Below are positions 1 to 10,439 of a stretch of DNA of 64,000 nucleotides, piece after piece. The DNA lies in contig NC_081555.1 in NCBI RefSeq assembly GCF_963082655.1, forward strand, positions 20,560,643 to 20,624,642, in the 5' to 3' direction. The stretch comes from Stomoxys calcitrans. Taxonomy: Eukaryota > Arthropoda > Insecta > Diptera > Muscidae. Made by a program: the position numbers and the translations under genes. Below the pieces are notes generated by a model. It searched no databases. It was not told where the DNA came from and saw only the letters and a program-made list of their open reading frames with translations. Each line of letters opens with the position of its first letter. Position 1 is the first letter of the stretch.

Positions 1-715
1 TAGGGAACAACTGTCCAGGGGACGCCCCACCACCATAGCAACCCCCAAATAGGAAGTATTTGCTCACCAAGACAATTTGGGTCTTAAAGAGAGTGTAACA
101 AAATATTTACAGTTTTTAGGGCCAATACCACAAACCGGACATATTTGTTAACTTTTGCAACAAGGAGTTTAAATGAGATTAGAAAATGAATTTGATATCC
201 AATTTTGAGGGCAATGGCAATATGGGGTTCAAATAAATCATATATAGATATATGAGAATAAAGCACCTTGCTGATATATTTTCTGGGCTTAGTGTGTGGG
301 GGACCACCCCAATGCCCAAAACACCCCTTAATCGGGCATATTTACCGACCATGTCAATGTGGAGCTTAAATGAAAGGTATTGGAGGGTAGAGCAAGAATT
401 GATACCCATTTTCGGGACCAATTTTCTGGGGGTCTACCCCTTTCCCAAAATATCCCACAAACAGGAATTTTTTAGTGACCATCGCAATATGGGGCTCAAA
501 TTAAGATATTTGGGAGAAGAAAACGAATTTGATAACCTATTTTGGGGTCATGTGTTTGAGGGACGCCTCATCCTGTAAACTCCTCTTAAGCCAATGGCAA
601 TATGGGGTTTAAATAAATGGTATTTGAGAGAAGAGCACGATGCTGATATTTTTTCAGGGCCAAGTATCTGGGGCACCACCTCTCCCCCGAAAACACCACT
701 AAATCAGACATCATG
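1..715 (+). repeat. Helitron-like family, interior fragment
   Basis: This block repeats phrases such as CAAATGAAAGGTATT, ATATGGGGCTCAAAT and runs of C-rich CACCCCAAAACACCCC that recur at 7.4-12.6 kb and, inverted, at 33.4-34.0 and 38.7-39.2 kb. Those longer copies join the same interior to Helitron-like ends, so this is read as an interior piece entering from the left edge. Open frames here are short and carry no recognisable domain. Confidence 0.6.
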
Positions 716-1490
716 AGAATATCGGGCTGAAATTTGGCACAGATACGTATTTTTGATGCACGCTGGTTAAGTTCTTAAACGGGCCAAATCGGACCATATT
801 TGGTTATAGCTGCTATATAGACCGATCTGGCGATAAAGGGTCTGAAGCCCACAAATGTCTTATTTTTTATCTGATTTCGCTGTAATTTGAAACAGGGAAC
901 AGTTTTAGGCCTCCTGATATACGACCTAAATTTGGTTCAGATCAGACTACATTTAGATATAGCTGCCATAAAGACCGATCTGCCGATAAAGGGTCTTTTC
1001 GGTCCCGATTTCGATGAAATTTGAAACAGTGGGTTATTTAAAGCGTCCCCACATCTGACCAAATATGGATTACATCGCACTATATTTAGATATAGCTGTC
1101 ATATAGACCGATCTGCCGATAAAGGGTCTGAAGCCCATTAAAGCTTTATTTATTACTCGATTTTGCTGAAATTTGAAACTGTGAGTAATTTGTGTCCCCC
1201 AACATAGGACCCAAATATAGTTTTGATCGGACTATATTTAGATATATCTGTCATATAGACCGATCTGTCGATCTGTCTGTAGATATAGCTGCCATATAGA
1301 CAAATATGCCGATTATGGGTCTGAAGTTCATAAAAACTTTATTTATTACCTGATTTCATTAAAATTTTCAATAGTCAGTTGTTTTAAGCCTCCCGACATC
1401 CGACCCAAAAATGAGTCAATCAGACTATATAGATATAGCTGCCATATAGACCGATTTTTCAATTTAGGGCATTTAATATCCCATTATTTG
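716..1490 (-). repeat. Class B 153-bp-type array, decayed
   Basis: Four to five diverged copies of a monomer containing ATAGCTGCCATATAGACCGATC and the core TTTATTA(T/C)CNGATTTTGCTGAAATTTG. It is the same class as the well-preserved array at 24.3-25.2 kb, in the same orientation. Spacing here is irregular (about 133-152 bp), consistent with an old array with internal deletions. No terminal module is visible on either side. Confidence 0.7.
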
Positions 1491-1694
1491 GACCCTAATT
1501 TTTATGCCATAATTGTTCTACTGCCAAATACTTTTCATTTGAGTCCCATATTGATAGGATGTTTAGATATCAAAAAATTATATAGCCTATGTTTCCTTCA
1601 AGACCAACCTACATAATCTGTGAAATTTTCGAGGTAATCGGTTCAGTTGTTTTCGAGTCTATACGGAACAAACAAACCTATACGGAACAAATTT
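1491..1694 (-). repeat. Helitron-like 5' end fragment, inverted
   Basis: Contains CTTTTCATTTGAGTCCC followed by TTTTCGAGTCTATACGGAAC and repeated AACAAAC. This is the reverse complement of the Helitron-like head at 7.1-7.3 and 9.86-9.96 kb (TTTGTTT run, then GTTCCTTATAGACTC). It abuts the class A array at about 1695 without its extreme terminus. Confidence 0.55.
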
Positions 1695-3530
1695 TGACCA
1701 AGTGTTTTGGTTTGACTATCAACAACTGCGCAATGTATGGTCTAAATCAGTGCATAACCCGATATAGCTCCCAATTTCGAATAATCCGATTTCGAATCTT
1801 CACTTCTTGAGCCGCTAGAGGGCGCTATTATTATCCGATTTAGGTGAAATTTAGCGTGAAGTGTTTTGGTTTGACTATCAACGCTTTGTTACTTATGGTC
1901 CAAATCGGTTCATATATATGATAAAGCTCCCATATAAACCGAATTCGGATCTTGACTTCTTGAGCCGCTAGAGGGCGCAAATATTATCCGATTTGGCTGA
2001 AATTTTGCATGAAGTCTTTTGGTTTGACTATCAAGAACTCTATTAAGTATGAGCCAAATCGGTTCGTAACCTGATCTGGCTCCAATATAAACCGATTTCG
2101 GATCTTGACCTTTTTGAGCCGCTAGAGGGCGCAATTATTATCCGATTTGGCTGAAACTTTGCATGAAGTGTTTTGGTATGACGGTCAATAATTTTGGAAG
2201 TATGGTTCAAACCGATTCACAACCTGGTATAGCTCCCATATAATCCGATTTTGGATCTTGACTTCTTGAGCCGCTAGAGGGCGCTAATATTATCCGATTT
2301 GGCTGAAATTTAGCGTGAAGTGTTTTGGTTTGACTCTCAACACTGTGTTCCGTATGGTCCAAATCGGTTTATATCCTGATATAAACCCATATAAACCGAT
2401 TTCGAATCTTGACTTCTTGAGTCGCTAGAGGGCGCAATTATTATTCGATTTGGCTGAAATTGTGCATGAAGTGTTGGCTGGTATAACCGTCAATAATTTT
2501 GATAAGTATGTTCCAAACCGATTCACAACCTGTATAGATCCCATATAATCCAATTTCGGATCATGACTTCTTGAGCCGCTAGAGGGCGCAATTATTATCC
2601 GATTTGGTTGAAACTTTGTATGAAGTGTTTTGGTTTGACCGCCGACCAATGCAGTTAGTATGGCCCAAATCGGTTCGTAACCTGATCTAGCTCCAATATA
2701 AACCGATTTCGGATCTTGACTTTTTGAGCCGCTAGAGGGCGCAATTATTATCCGATTTGGCTGAAACTTTGCATGAAGTGTTTTGGTATGACAGTCAATA
2801 ATTTTGGAAGTATGGTCCAAACCGATTCACAACCTGATATAGCTCCCATGTAAACCTATTTCGGATCTTGACTTCTTGAGCCGCTAGAGGGCGCAAATAT
2901 TATCCGATTTGGCTAAAACTTTGCATGAAGTGTTTTGGTTTGACTACCAACACTGTGTTACATATGGTCCAAGTTGGTTCACAACATGATATAGCTCCCA
3001 TCTAAACTTATTTCCGATCTTGACTTCTTCAGCCGCTAGAGGGCGCAATTATTATCCCATTTGGCTGAAATTTTGCATGATGTCTTTTGGTTTGACCGTC
3101 ACTAACTCCTCCAAGTATGGCCCAAATCGGTTCACAACCTGATACAGCTCCCATATAAACCGATCTCCCGATTGTACTTACGGAGCCTCTAAAGGTAGCA
3201 ATTTTTATCCGATTTGGCTGAAATTTTGCACAACGACTTCTTGTTAACCGATCTCCCATTATATTTCTTGCGCCACTATATGGCGCAATTCTTATCCGAT
3301 TTGGCTGAAATTTTGCACAATAAATTCCACTTTGATCTCCAACAGCCAAACTAAGTGTGGCCCCAATCGCTTCATAACTTGGTATAGCCGAAATAGCATA
3401 GAAATTCTTATCCATTATCCTTTGTTGGTCTATAAAGAGATATCTGCCAAAGAATTTGACAAATGCAATCCATGGTGGAGGGTTTACAAGATTCTGGCCC
3501 GGCCGAACTTACCACGCATTTTACTTTTTT
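1695..3530 (-). repeat. Class A element: 153-bp tandem array with left terminal module
   Basis: About eleven monomers, each with CTTGACTTCTTGAGCCGCTA, GAGGGCGCAATTATTATCC and GATTTGGCTGAAATTTTGCA. The CTTGACTTCTT phrase recurs at 1951, 2104, 2257, 2408, 2562, 2715 and 2867, spacing 151-154 bp. The block ends at 3471-3530 with CCATGGTGGAGGGTTTACAAG and a one-base-altered TTCGGCCCGGCCGAA palindrome followed by CACGCATTTTACTT. That is the left terminal module in inverted orientation. The opposite (hairpin) module is missing. Open frames of 70-130 codons here are by-products of the repeat. Confidence 0.85.
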
Positions 3531-3539
3531 TTCTTATTA

Positions 3540-3835
3540 TATTGAGATTCATGTTACCATTTGGCTTTCAAATGATTTATTATATCAAATCCATCAGTGC
3601 GTATGATTACTATTGACTGTTGTTGCTCTATGGGACCATGTTGCGTATGATTGTTATAAATTGTAAATGGCTATTGACTATCAACTAGTTGCTTCGGTTC
3701 TTTCGCTTAAGTTTCAATTATCTGGTGAAAAATGAATCGCACTAGCTCAGATACAGAAAGTGATACAATCTTATGTGCGGTTTATTACCATTAACTGTTG
3801 ATTGATAGAGCTGAGAAGGCTTGGTATAGCAATAA
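3540..3835 (+). repeat. Dispersed repeat family E
   Basis: Contains GCGTATGATTACTATTGACTG, GGGACCATGTTGCGTATGAT, TTGAAACTTAA-type segments and ACTGTTGATTGATAGAG. A diverged inverted copy lies at 19030-19325, so this is a dispersed repeat, not unique DNA. No coding potential or terminal repeat is recognised. Confidence 0.6.
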
Positions 3836-4046
3836 AATTTTCAAAAAATTTCCTATAAAAGTGAAATATTGATAAAAATTTTTATAAAAATAAAAAGTTA
3901 AGAAAATGTTGACAGGCCAGGATGGAAGGGAGCTAGAGGCGGTGGAGAGCAATGGCTTAGCCGCCTTGGCTGAGGATTTGATGTCCCATTAGAGTGTTCT
4001 TTGAGCATTGGGCACATTTGAACCGTATAAGTCTTTGGGTCCAGAT

Positions 4047-4874
4047 GGTTGCCCAAAAAGTAATTGCGGATTTTTCATATAGTCGATTTTTCATTTTCGT
4101 CATATTCTACTTTATTATTTCCGTTAAGGAAAAAGTGAGCGCGGAGCAGGTTGCTTTTGAAAGAAATTCATTTAACAAACCGAATCAACGCTTGTGATAT
4201 GCACCTTAAACGCAATGAATTCGATCCGTTTTTAAAACGAATCATAACTGGAGATGAAAAATGGATTGTTTACAACAACGTTAGTCGAAAACGATCATGG
4301 TCCAAGCATGGTGAACCAGCTCAAACCACTTCAAAGGCTGATATGCTGTATGTTTGGTGGGACTGGAAGGGTGTGGTATATTTTGAGCTGCTTCCAAGGA
4401 ACCAAACGATTAATTCGGATGTTTACTGTCAACAATTGGACAAATTGAATACAGCCATCAAGGAGAAGCGACCAGAATTGGTCAATCGTAAAGGTGTCAC
4501 ATTCTACCAGGACAACGCTAGACCACACACATCTTTGGTCACTCGCCAAAAACTGAGTGAGCTTGGCTGGGAACTTTTGATGCATCCACCATATAGCCCT
4601 GACCTTGCACCATCAGACTACCATTTATTTCGATCTTTGCAGAACTCCTTAAATGGTAAAACTTTCGGCAATGATGAGGCTATAAAATCGCACTTGGTTC
4701 AGTTTTTTGCAGATAAAGGCCAGAAGTTTTATGAGCGTGGAATACTAAATTTGCCAGGAAGATGGCAAAAGGGATCGAACAAAATGACAATTATATATTT
4801 GAAGTTCATTCTAAGTTTTATTAAAAATGCATTTACTTTCTTTTAAAAAATCCGCAATTACTTTTTGGGCAACC
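4047..4874 (+). mobile_element. DD34D mariner element, internally deleted
   Basis: The ends are GGTTGCCCAAAAAGTAATTG at 4047 and its reverse complement CAATTACTTTTTGGGCAACC finishing at 4874. The 828-bp length is well below the roughly 1.3 kb usual for mariners; the missing part is the 5' half of the transposase gene. The terminal GGTTGCCCAAAAAGTAATTGCGG type recalls the Hsmar1/cecropia group (recollection). The outermost bases and a clean TA duplication are not visible. It sits inside a LINE at the GPDG motif. The MITEs at 5.3, 6.8, 9.2, 45.2 and 59.8 kb share its terminal sequences. Confidence 0.85.
4151..4849 (+). pseudogene. Mariner transposase, catalytic half only
   Basis: A 231-codon open frame covers the mariner catalytic domain. 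The triad is complete: D35 in ITGDEKW, D121 in YQDNARPH and D156 in YSPDLAPSDYH, with exactly 34 residues between the second and third Asp, the DD34D signature of mariners. The C-terminus continues through FYERGILNLPGRWQK, as in SETMAR/mariner proteins. The N-terminal paired helix-turn-helix domain that binds the terminal repeats is missing (full proteins are about 345 aa). The first ATG is therefore probably not a real start. Such a protein could not bind ends normally, so the copy is classed as non-autonomous even though the catalytic half has no stop codon. Confidence 0.85.
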
Positions 4875-5259
4875 ACGTTTTCATATACATATAAAATTTG
4901 TGTTTGGTGGGCTATGACTGTCTAGTAGACAGGTACGTCGCATTGTTTCGGGCATGTATCAGGTATTCGTATGTGGAGGAGGGTAAGAGTGGTATTTATA
5001 CCGAGGATTGGGAAGTTGCAGTGGATTTTAGTCAAGGATTTAAGGCCGATTAGTCTCTCTTGTTTCTTCGTGAAGACGTTAGAGAGAATTCTTGACTTCC
5101 ACATATGGTATAGGCTAGGAGGAGATTTCTCTTCCAGGTGTCAGCATGCTTTTACTAAGGGCAGGTCGGTTGATACTGCACTTCAAAGTGTCGGGCATCA
5201 TCTGGAGAAAACTCTCTTGTATTGGCGACGTTTCTGGTTATGGAAAGGGCGTTTAACTA

Positions 5260-5496
5260 TTGGGTTGCCCAAAAAGTAATTGCGGATTTTTCATAAAGTC
5301 GGCGTTGACAATTTTTTTCACAGCTTGTGACTCTGTAATTGCATTTTTTCTTCTGTCAGTTATCAGCTGCTACTTTTAGCTTGCTTTAGAAAAAAAGTGT
5401 AAAAAAAGTATATTTGATTAAAGTACATTCTAAGTTTTATTAAAAATGCATTTACTTTCTTTTAAAAAATCCGCAATTACTTTTTGGGCAACCCAA
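5260..5496 (+). mobile_element. Mariner-derived MITE, 237 bp
   Basis: Begins TTGGGTTGCCCAAAAAGTAA and ends with its inverse, flanked by TA on both sides (5258-5259 and 5497-5498), the mariner target duplication. Its last 80 bp or so match the 3' end of the mariner at 4047-4874 (TTCATTCTAAGTTTTATTAA... then TGCATTTACTTTC) and its first 40 bp match the 5' end. It is therefore an internal-deletion derivative of that family. It interrupts the LINE reverse transcriptase. Confidence 0.9.
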
Positions 5497-5544
5497 TATG
5501 TTCATCCGTCTGCCATAGGAGCGGCCCTTAGTAATGCGGGTGTG

Positions 5545-5735
5545 GTGAATGGTTTTACTGTATGGATAAAGAGTATGCTTCTGCATAGGGAGATCACGGC
5601 CAGCACTGGGGCCACTTCAGTGAAGGTGAATGCGGGTTTGGAGAATGGAATTACTGGGTGGATAAAGAGTATGCTTCTGCATAGAGAGATCACAGCCAGC
5701 ATTGGGGCTACTTCGGTGAAGGTGAATGCGACCAT
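5545..5735 (+). repeat. Tandem duplication inside the LINE fragment
   Basis: Two adjacent copies encode TGWIKSMLLHREITAS...ATSVKVNA (5545-5635 and 5648-5732), about 101 bp apart, in the reverse transcriptase just before the TPQGG motif. An active LINE has this segment once, so this is a duplication after the copy died, or an aberrant copy. Confidence 0.75.
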
Positions 5736-5880
5736 GGGTACGCCACAGGGTGGGGTTATTTCTTCACTGCTATGAATTTTTGTGGTCCACGAGATTCTGT
5801 CCCTATGGGTCAAGGTATGCGCTTATGCTGACGACCTAGTTATAATAGACACCGGGAAGTTCCTGGATACCCTGTCATCC

Positions 5881-6846
5881 TTTTCTAAAGAAAAAAATGT
5901 TGACAACGTTTTCTATGGAGTCTAAATTGTGACTGGATTTTCTTATAAAAAAAAGTTCCATATTGGTTGGCTTATCTTCGCTCCAAGTGATTTCGTTTGT
6001 CAGATTACTGCTTTTTGATTTTTTTTCTATATAGGTTTAAAATATTAAATCACTTAAAAATTCTATTTTGATTGCTTAAAATATTTTTACGCCCTTCCTT
6101 CTTATTCCGCCAAGAGTACGATTTACTTAGGACCATAAACAATAAATATTGTCTCCATTTTCCCAGAAGTACTTAAGTCTGCTTAAATGTTGCACTGTAT
6201 ATGTGCGTGTGTGTATGTGTATGTATGTGTTATTTATTCAAATCTTTCATTGATAAATGACAGCATTTTTCCCAAACACCCTTAAAAGCCTTGCCAAATA
6301 TAAACGACATTTCCTTTGAGAGAATAATATGCAAATTAACTTCAAGTCCCATCTGCTGAGATGGTGGTATTTGGAACATGGAATATCAATCCTTTGAGAA
6401 GAACGAACATCCTGTAGGAAAGCACAGGTGACAAATAATATAATAAAATTCCCCGAAATTGAAAAGAAAATATGTACCTAAACAAATGAAAACGTGGGCT
6501 TAATGGTCGACAAGGTGGGAGGTGGGGCAGGGACAGCTAGCAGTTACAACTTTTAATTGAGAGTAATAAGGAAATGAGGGCTTAAGTGGTATGCTACTTT
6601 AACCTTTTGGAAAATTTGGTGAAATTGAAAAATTTTAATAAGGGCAATATTTTAACAATGTGGGTTGGCATACACTGGGGGAAAAGAGGATACACAAAAA
6701 CTATTTCTAAATATAGAGGAAATTGATGCTGTTTAAATCCTTGGCTTGGGCCAATTTCTTGAATGTGCGGGCAAAAAAAGCCAAAAGTTATTTATGACTA
6801 AGCTTTTCAAAATATTTTCGTTGGTAGTAGTCATTGAAGGTAACTA
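5881..6846. other. Unique AT-rich DNA, nothing recognised
   Basis: No domain-bearing frame, terminal repeat or known repeat phrase was seen. A short imperfect TGTGTGTATG run lies near 6197-6230. Confidence 0.4.
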
Positions 6847-7081
6847 TGGGTTGCCCAAAAAGTAATTGCGGATTTTTCATATAGTCGGCGTTGACAAATT
6901 TTTTCACAGCTTGTGACTCTGTAATTGCAATTTTTCTTCTGTCAGTTATCAGCTGTTACTTTAGCTTGCTTTAGAAAAAAAGTGTAAAAAAAGTATATTT
7001 GATTAAAGTTCATTCTAAGTTTTATTAAAAATGCATTTACTTTCTTTGAAAAAATCCGCAATTACTTTTTGGGCAACCCAA
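6847..7081 (+). mobile_element. Mariner-derived MITE, about 235 bp
   Basis: Same structure and length as the copy at 5260-5496: GGGTTGCCCAAAAAGTAATT at the left, inverse at the right, TA at 6845-6846 and after 7081, interior GCTTGTGACTCTGTAATTGC and TCAGTTATCAGCTG. Confidence 0.9.
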
Positions 7082-8312
7082 TATATCTATCCATCTATAT
7101 TTATATATAATGAATTTGTGTTTGTTTCTTTCTATATAAGTTTGTTTGTATGTTTGTTTGTTTGATTGTTTGTATGTTTGTTTGTTTGATTGTTTGTTTG
7201 TTTGTATGTTTGTTTGTTTGTGGGTTTGTAAATTTGTTTGTTCCTTATAGACTCAAAAACGGCTGAACCGTTTACTTAAATTTTCACAGATTTTTTTCAA
7301 TTTTCACAGATTGTGGGGGGGTAGTCCAGAAGGAGCAAGCGGCTATATAATTTTTTGGGGGCGGACCCTCCCCTTACCCAAAGGGGCGGACCCTTCCCCC
7401 TTACCTCAAAAGTACCGCCCAAAAATAAAAGTGGACCGATCGGGTCAATATGGGACTCAAATGAAAGGCATTCGGGATTAGAATACAAATTTGACATTAA
7501 AATTTTGGTCCAAGTACCTAGGGAGCTGCCCCAACTCCAAAACCCCTTCAAATACGCATATTGAACGATACTGACAATATGGGACTCGAATGAAAGGTAT
7601 CCGGAAATAGATTACGAATATGGTCAGGAAAGAGGAATAGGCTATATAATTTGTTAATATTGGAAGGGTGCGCACCCTCCTCCGTTACCCCAAAAACACC
7701 ACCCAAAATTAAGGGTGACCGATCAGGACGGTATGGGTTTCAAATAACAAATAACGGTATGGGTTTCAAGGAACCAAAAGGCTACTCCAACCCCAAAAAT
7801 TCCCCAAACAAACATATTGGACGTACATATCAATATGGGACTCAAATGAAAGGTATTCGGGAGAAGATTATGAATATGACATAAAAAATTATGGCTAAGT
7901 ATTTGCGGGCCCCTCAAATGGGAATTTCATTCAATCAGAGCCATATAAGACTCAAATGAAAGGTATTTGAGAGTTGATTACGAATTAAACTTTGTGTCCA
8001 AGAATTAGGTGGCGTTTTACCTCCAAAAATCGCCTCCAAAAGATTAGTTGACCAATTAAAACAACGGAGGATCAAATGATAGATATTTTTGAGTAGAGTG
8101 CGTCATTCAAATGTGTTCAAGTGGCAGATAGAGTGTGGCGTACAACCCTCATATAGACACCCTCCAACAAACGACTGTTTACACCAATCGTGACACTATG
8201 GGGTTAAATTAAAGGTATAAGGTTGTGGACTGCGAATCTGATATCTTCACATATCTAGCGGACCACCTCACCCCATAATCTAACAGAACACTGTGTGATT
8301 TAATTAATGTGT

Positions 8313-8640
8313 GGGGACACAAATAAATGTAGGCCGTCATACCCCAAAAATTATGACGTTCAGAGTGTTGGGAGGAGTTGCAAACCTTAACGTTAAGATT
8401 GCAACCATTTTTAGCTCATCGATAGACAAGACCAAACGACGTGCTGTTGGGCAACACTTTTTTATCCAAAAGTTTAACAGGGGACACAAATAAATGTAGG
8501 CCGCCATACCCCAAAAATTATGACGTTCGCCGTGATAGGAGGAGTTGCAAACCTTAACATTAAGATTGCAACGACGTGCTGCTGGGCAACACTTTTTTAT
8601 CCAAAAGTTTTACAGGGTTTAAGTTTTACAGGTAAGAACT
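8313..8640 (+). repeat. Two tandem copies of a 167-bp unit
   Basis: GGGGACACAAATAAATGTAG begins at 8313 and again at 8480, followed in both by ATACCCCAAAAATTATGACG and later TGGGCAACACTTTTTTATCC. The second copy has an internal deletion. The 60-codon frame over the first copy is not credible as a gene. Confidence 0.8.
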
Positions 8641-9243
8641 ATAGCCACCGCACCAAATATATAGACTGGCAAATTTGATGTTTACCACAGAAAATCATTT
8701 AATATGGCAGTTTGATTTGATTAAAAAAAATACCAAATGATGACCATTTAATAGGAAGTCATATGGTCACTTAGAGACAACTACCACATGATGATCAAAG
8801 TTATAGGCGTTGAGCCACTCCAAGTGAGTAGTAGCACTAACATTTAAGTTAGCGCCATCTACCGACTGTTTTCAAAGGCTGGATTTAATTGACCCATTTG
8901 AAAAAAAGCCAGTAAATGGCGCTAATTTGGAGAAGCCAACATGAACAGAAAGAGGGCAGAGTGGTCAAAATTGATCATACAGCAGTTATCTTCGCTATGA
9001 CTTCGGTTGCGGTTGTTTGCGGTATTATTTTTTAATTTCCCCCCACTAAGATGGGCCTTACAAAAATGTTCAAAAACACCAGATCTCGGAGATGGGTAGG
9101 GCGATTTAAGTGAAATTTTGTTGGCACACTTACATTAACCTAACATCAAAAATTTGGTATTAGAATCTGAGGTGGGACGCCTAGGAGGGCCGCCCACCCC
9201 CAAAACCCGCCAAACGGATTTATAGACCAATCACCAGAATATA

Positions 9244-9479
9244 GAGGTTTGTCCAAAAAGTTATTGCGGATTTTTCATATAGTCGGCGTTGACAAATTTT
9301 TTCACAGCTTGTGACTCTGTAATTGCATTCTTTCTTCTGTCAGTTATCAGCTGTTACTTTTAGCTTGCTTTAGAAAAAAAGTGTAAAAAAAGTTTATTTG
9401 ATTAAAGTTCATTCTAAATTTTACTAAAAATGCATTTACTTTCTTTAAAAAATCCGCAATTACTTTTTGGGCAACCCAA
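9244..9479 (+). mobile_element. Mariner-derived MITE, about 236 bp
   Basis: Left end is mutated (GAGGTTTGTCCAAAAAGTTA), right end intact (CTTTTTGGGCAACCCAA), flanked by TA at 9242-9243 and 9480-9481. Interior matches the other MITEs (GACTCTGTAATTGCATTC, GTCAGTTATCAGCTGTTAC). It interrupts Helitron-like sequence. Confidence 0.88.
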
Positions 9480-9854
9480 TAGGTATCAAATTAAAGGTAT
9501 TTGAAAGTATTAAGCAAATCTGATATCCAATTGTGGGACTAATTGTTTCGTGGGTCACCCCACCCCTCAATTCGGACATATTTATCGACCATGGCAGTAC
9601 GGATCTTAAATGAAAGGTCTTTGGGAGTAGAGCACGAAATTGACTTTCACTTTTGAGACCAAGTCTCTGGGATCTACCAAACCCTTAAACAGGACTTTCA
9701 CTTATTGAGGTTTAAGAGGTATTTGAGTGTAGAAAAATCCACAGGAAAATTGGAACACATTTTCATCTGATATTAGGCAGAGATTTCCAAATTAGGAGTA
9801 CTCCTCTCCAACATAGCATTATCGGGCGCAGTAGAGCGGCACGGGCTCAGCTAG

Positions 9855-10439
9855 TCTATTATATAAAAATGAAATTATTGCGCTTTGTTTGTTTGTTTTT
9901 TTAGTTTATCTGTTCCGTATAGGCTCAAGAACGGCTGAACCGATTTTCATGAAATTTTCACAGATGGTAGAGGTTGAGCCTCTGGTGAAAATAGGGTAAT
10001 AAATTTTTGATATCCGAAGGGAGCGGACCCTCCCCCTTACGCCATTTTTCAAAAACTACAGATCTCTGCGTAAACCGATTTAAGCAAAATTTGGTATGCC
10101 ACCTCATGGTAACCCAAAAACACGATATTGTTATAAAAGTTTGGGGTCAACTACCCTGGAGGGGTTCGCCCCATCTCAAAACCCACCCGAACGGACATGT
10201 TTACCGATTGGGACAATATGGATATCAAATGAAAGGTATTAAAGAGTAGAGTACGAACTTGGCATACAAATTTCACCATTAGTGTCGGGGGGTCCCGCAC
10301 TCCTAAAAACACCTCCCAACAGAACACTTGTACCGCTTTGGGCAAAATGGGTATCAAATGAAAGGTATTTAAAAGTAGAGTACAAATCTGACATAAAAAT
10401 GCACTCCTTATAGAACAAAATATTGGTATTTTTGGTAGC
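9855..10439 (+). mobile_element. Second Helitron-like element, 5' part
   Basis: Starts directly after the CTAG of the previous element with TCTATTATATAAAAATG, then GTTTGTTTGTTT, GTTCCGTATAGGCTC, AAGAACGGCTGAACCG and TTTTCACAG. Interior blocks ATCAAATGAAAGGTATT follow. It runs into a class B 153-bp array near 10440 with no 3' end, so it is truncated or interrupted. Confidence 0.6.

Larger units (their letters stand above)
3895..5880 (+). pseudogene. LOA-like LINE reverse transcriptase remnant, interrupted by two insertions
   Basis: Fragments of one LINE reverse transcriptase are spread over 3895-4046, 4875-5259 and 5497-5880. The first ends near a degraded PYKSLGPDG motif. The second reads FIPRIGK, KDLRPISLS, KTLERILD and QHAFTKGRSVDTALQS. 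The third reads MGTPQGGVISSLL (about 5733-5773) and, in another frame, YADDLVII (about 5827-5850), the catalytic box. This order and the KGRSVDTAL and TPQGG motifs fit the LOA/Bilbo group; clade is inferred from memory of the family. A mariner (4047-4874) and a MITE (5260-5496) interrupt it, and stops, frameshifts and a local duplication make it dead. No 5' end, RNase H or poly(A) tail is present. Confidence 0.75.
7082..9854 (+). mobile_element. Helitron-like non-autonomous element with nested insertions
   Basis: The head at 7085 begins TCTATCCATC..., has a TTTG/TTGA run (7138-7225), then GTTCCTTATAGACTC, AAAACGGCTGAACCG and ATTTTCACAG. The interior consists of blocks with CAAATGAAAGGTATTCGG and C-rich CCCAAAAACACCACCC. 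The tail at 9821-9854 is GGGCGCAGTAGAGCGGCACG then GGCTCAGCTAG, a GC-rich stem-loop just before CTAG, matching the Helitron rule of a 3' hairpin followed by CTRR. The head starts with TC, also as in Helitrons. A tandem duplication (8313-8640) and a MITE (9244-9479) lie inside. No Rep/helicase coding is seen. Head and tail may belong to more than one copy. Confidence 0.6.

Noticed and set aside
1695..3530. Regularly spaced repeats as a possible CRISPR array
   Set aside because: Repeats are contiguous 153-bp monomers with no spacers, in a eukaryotic genome.
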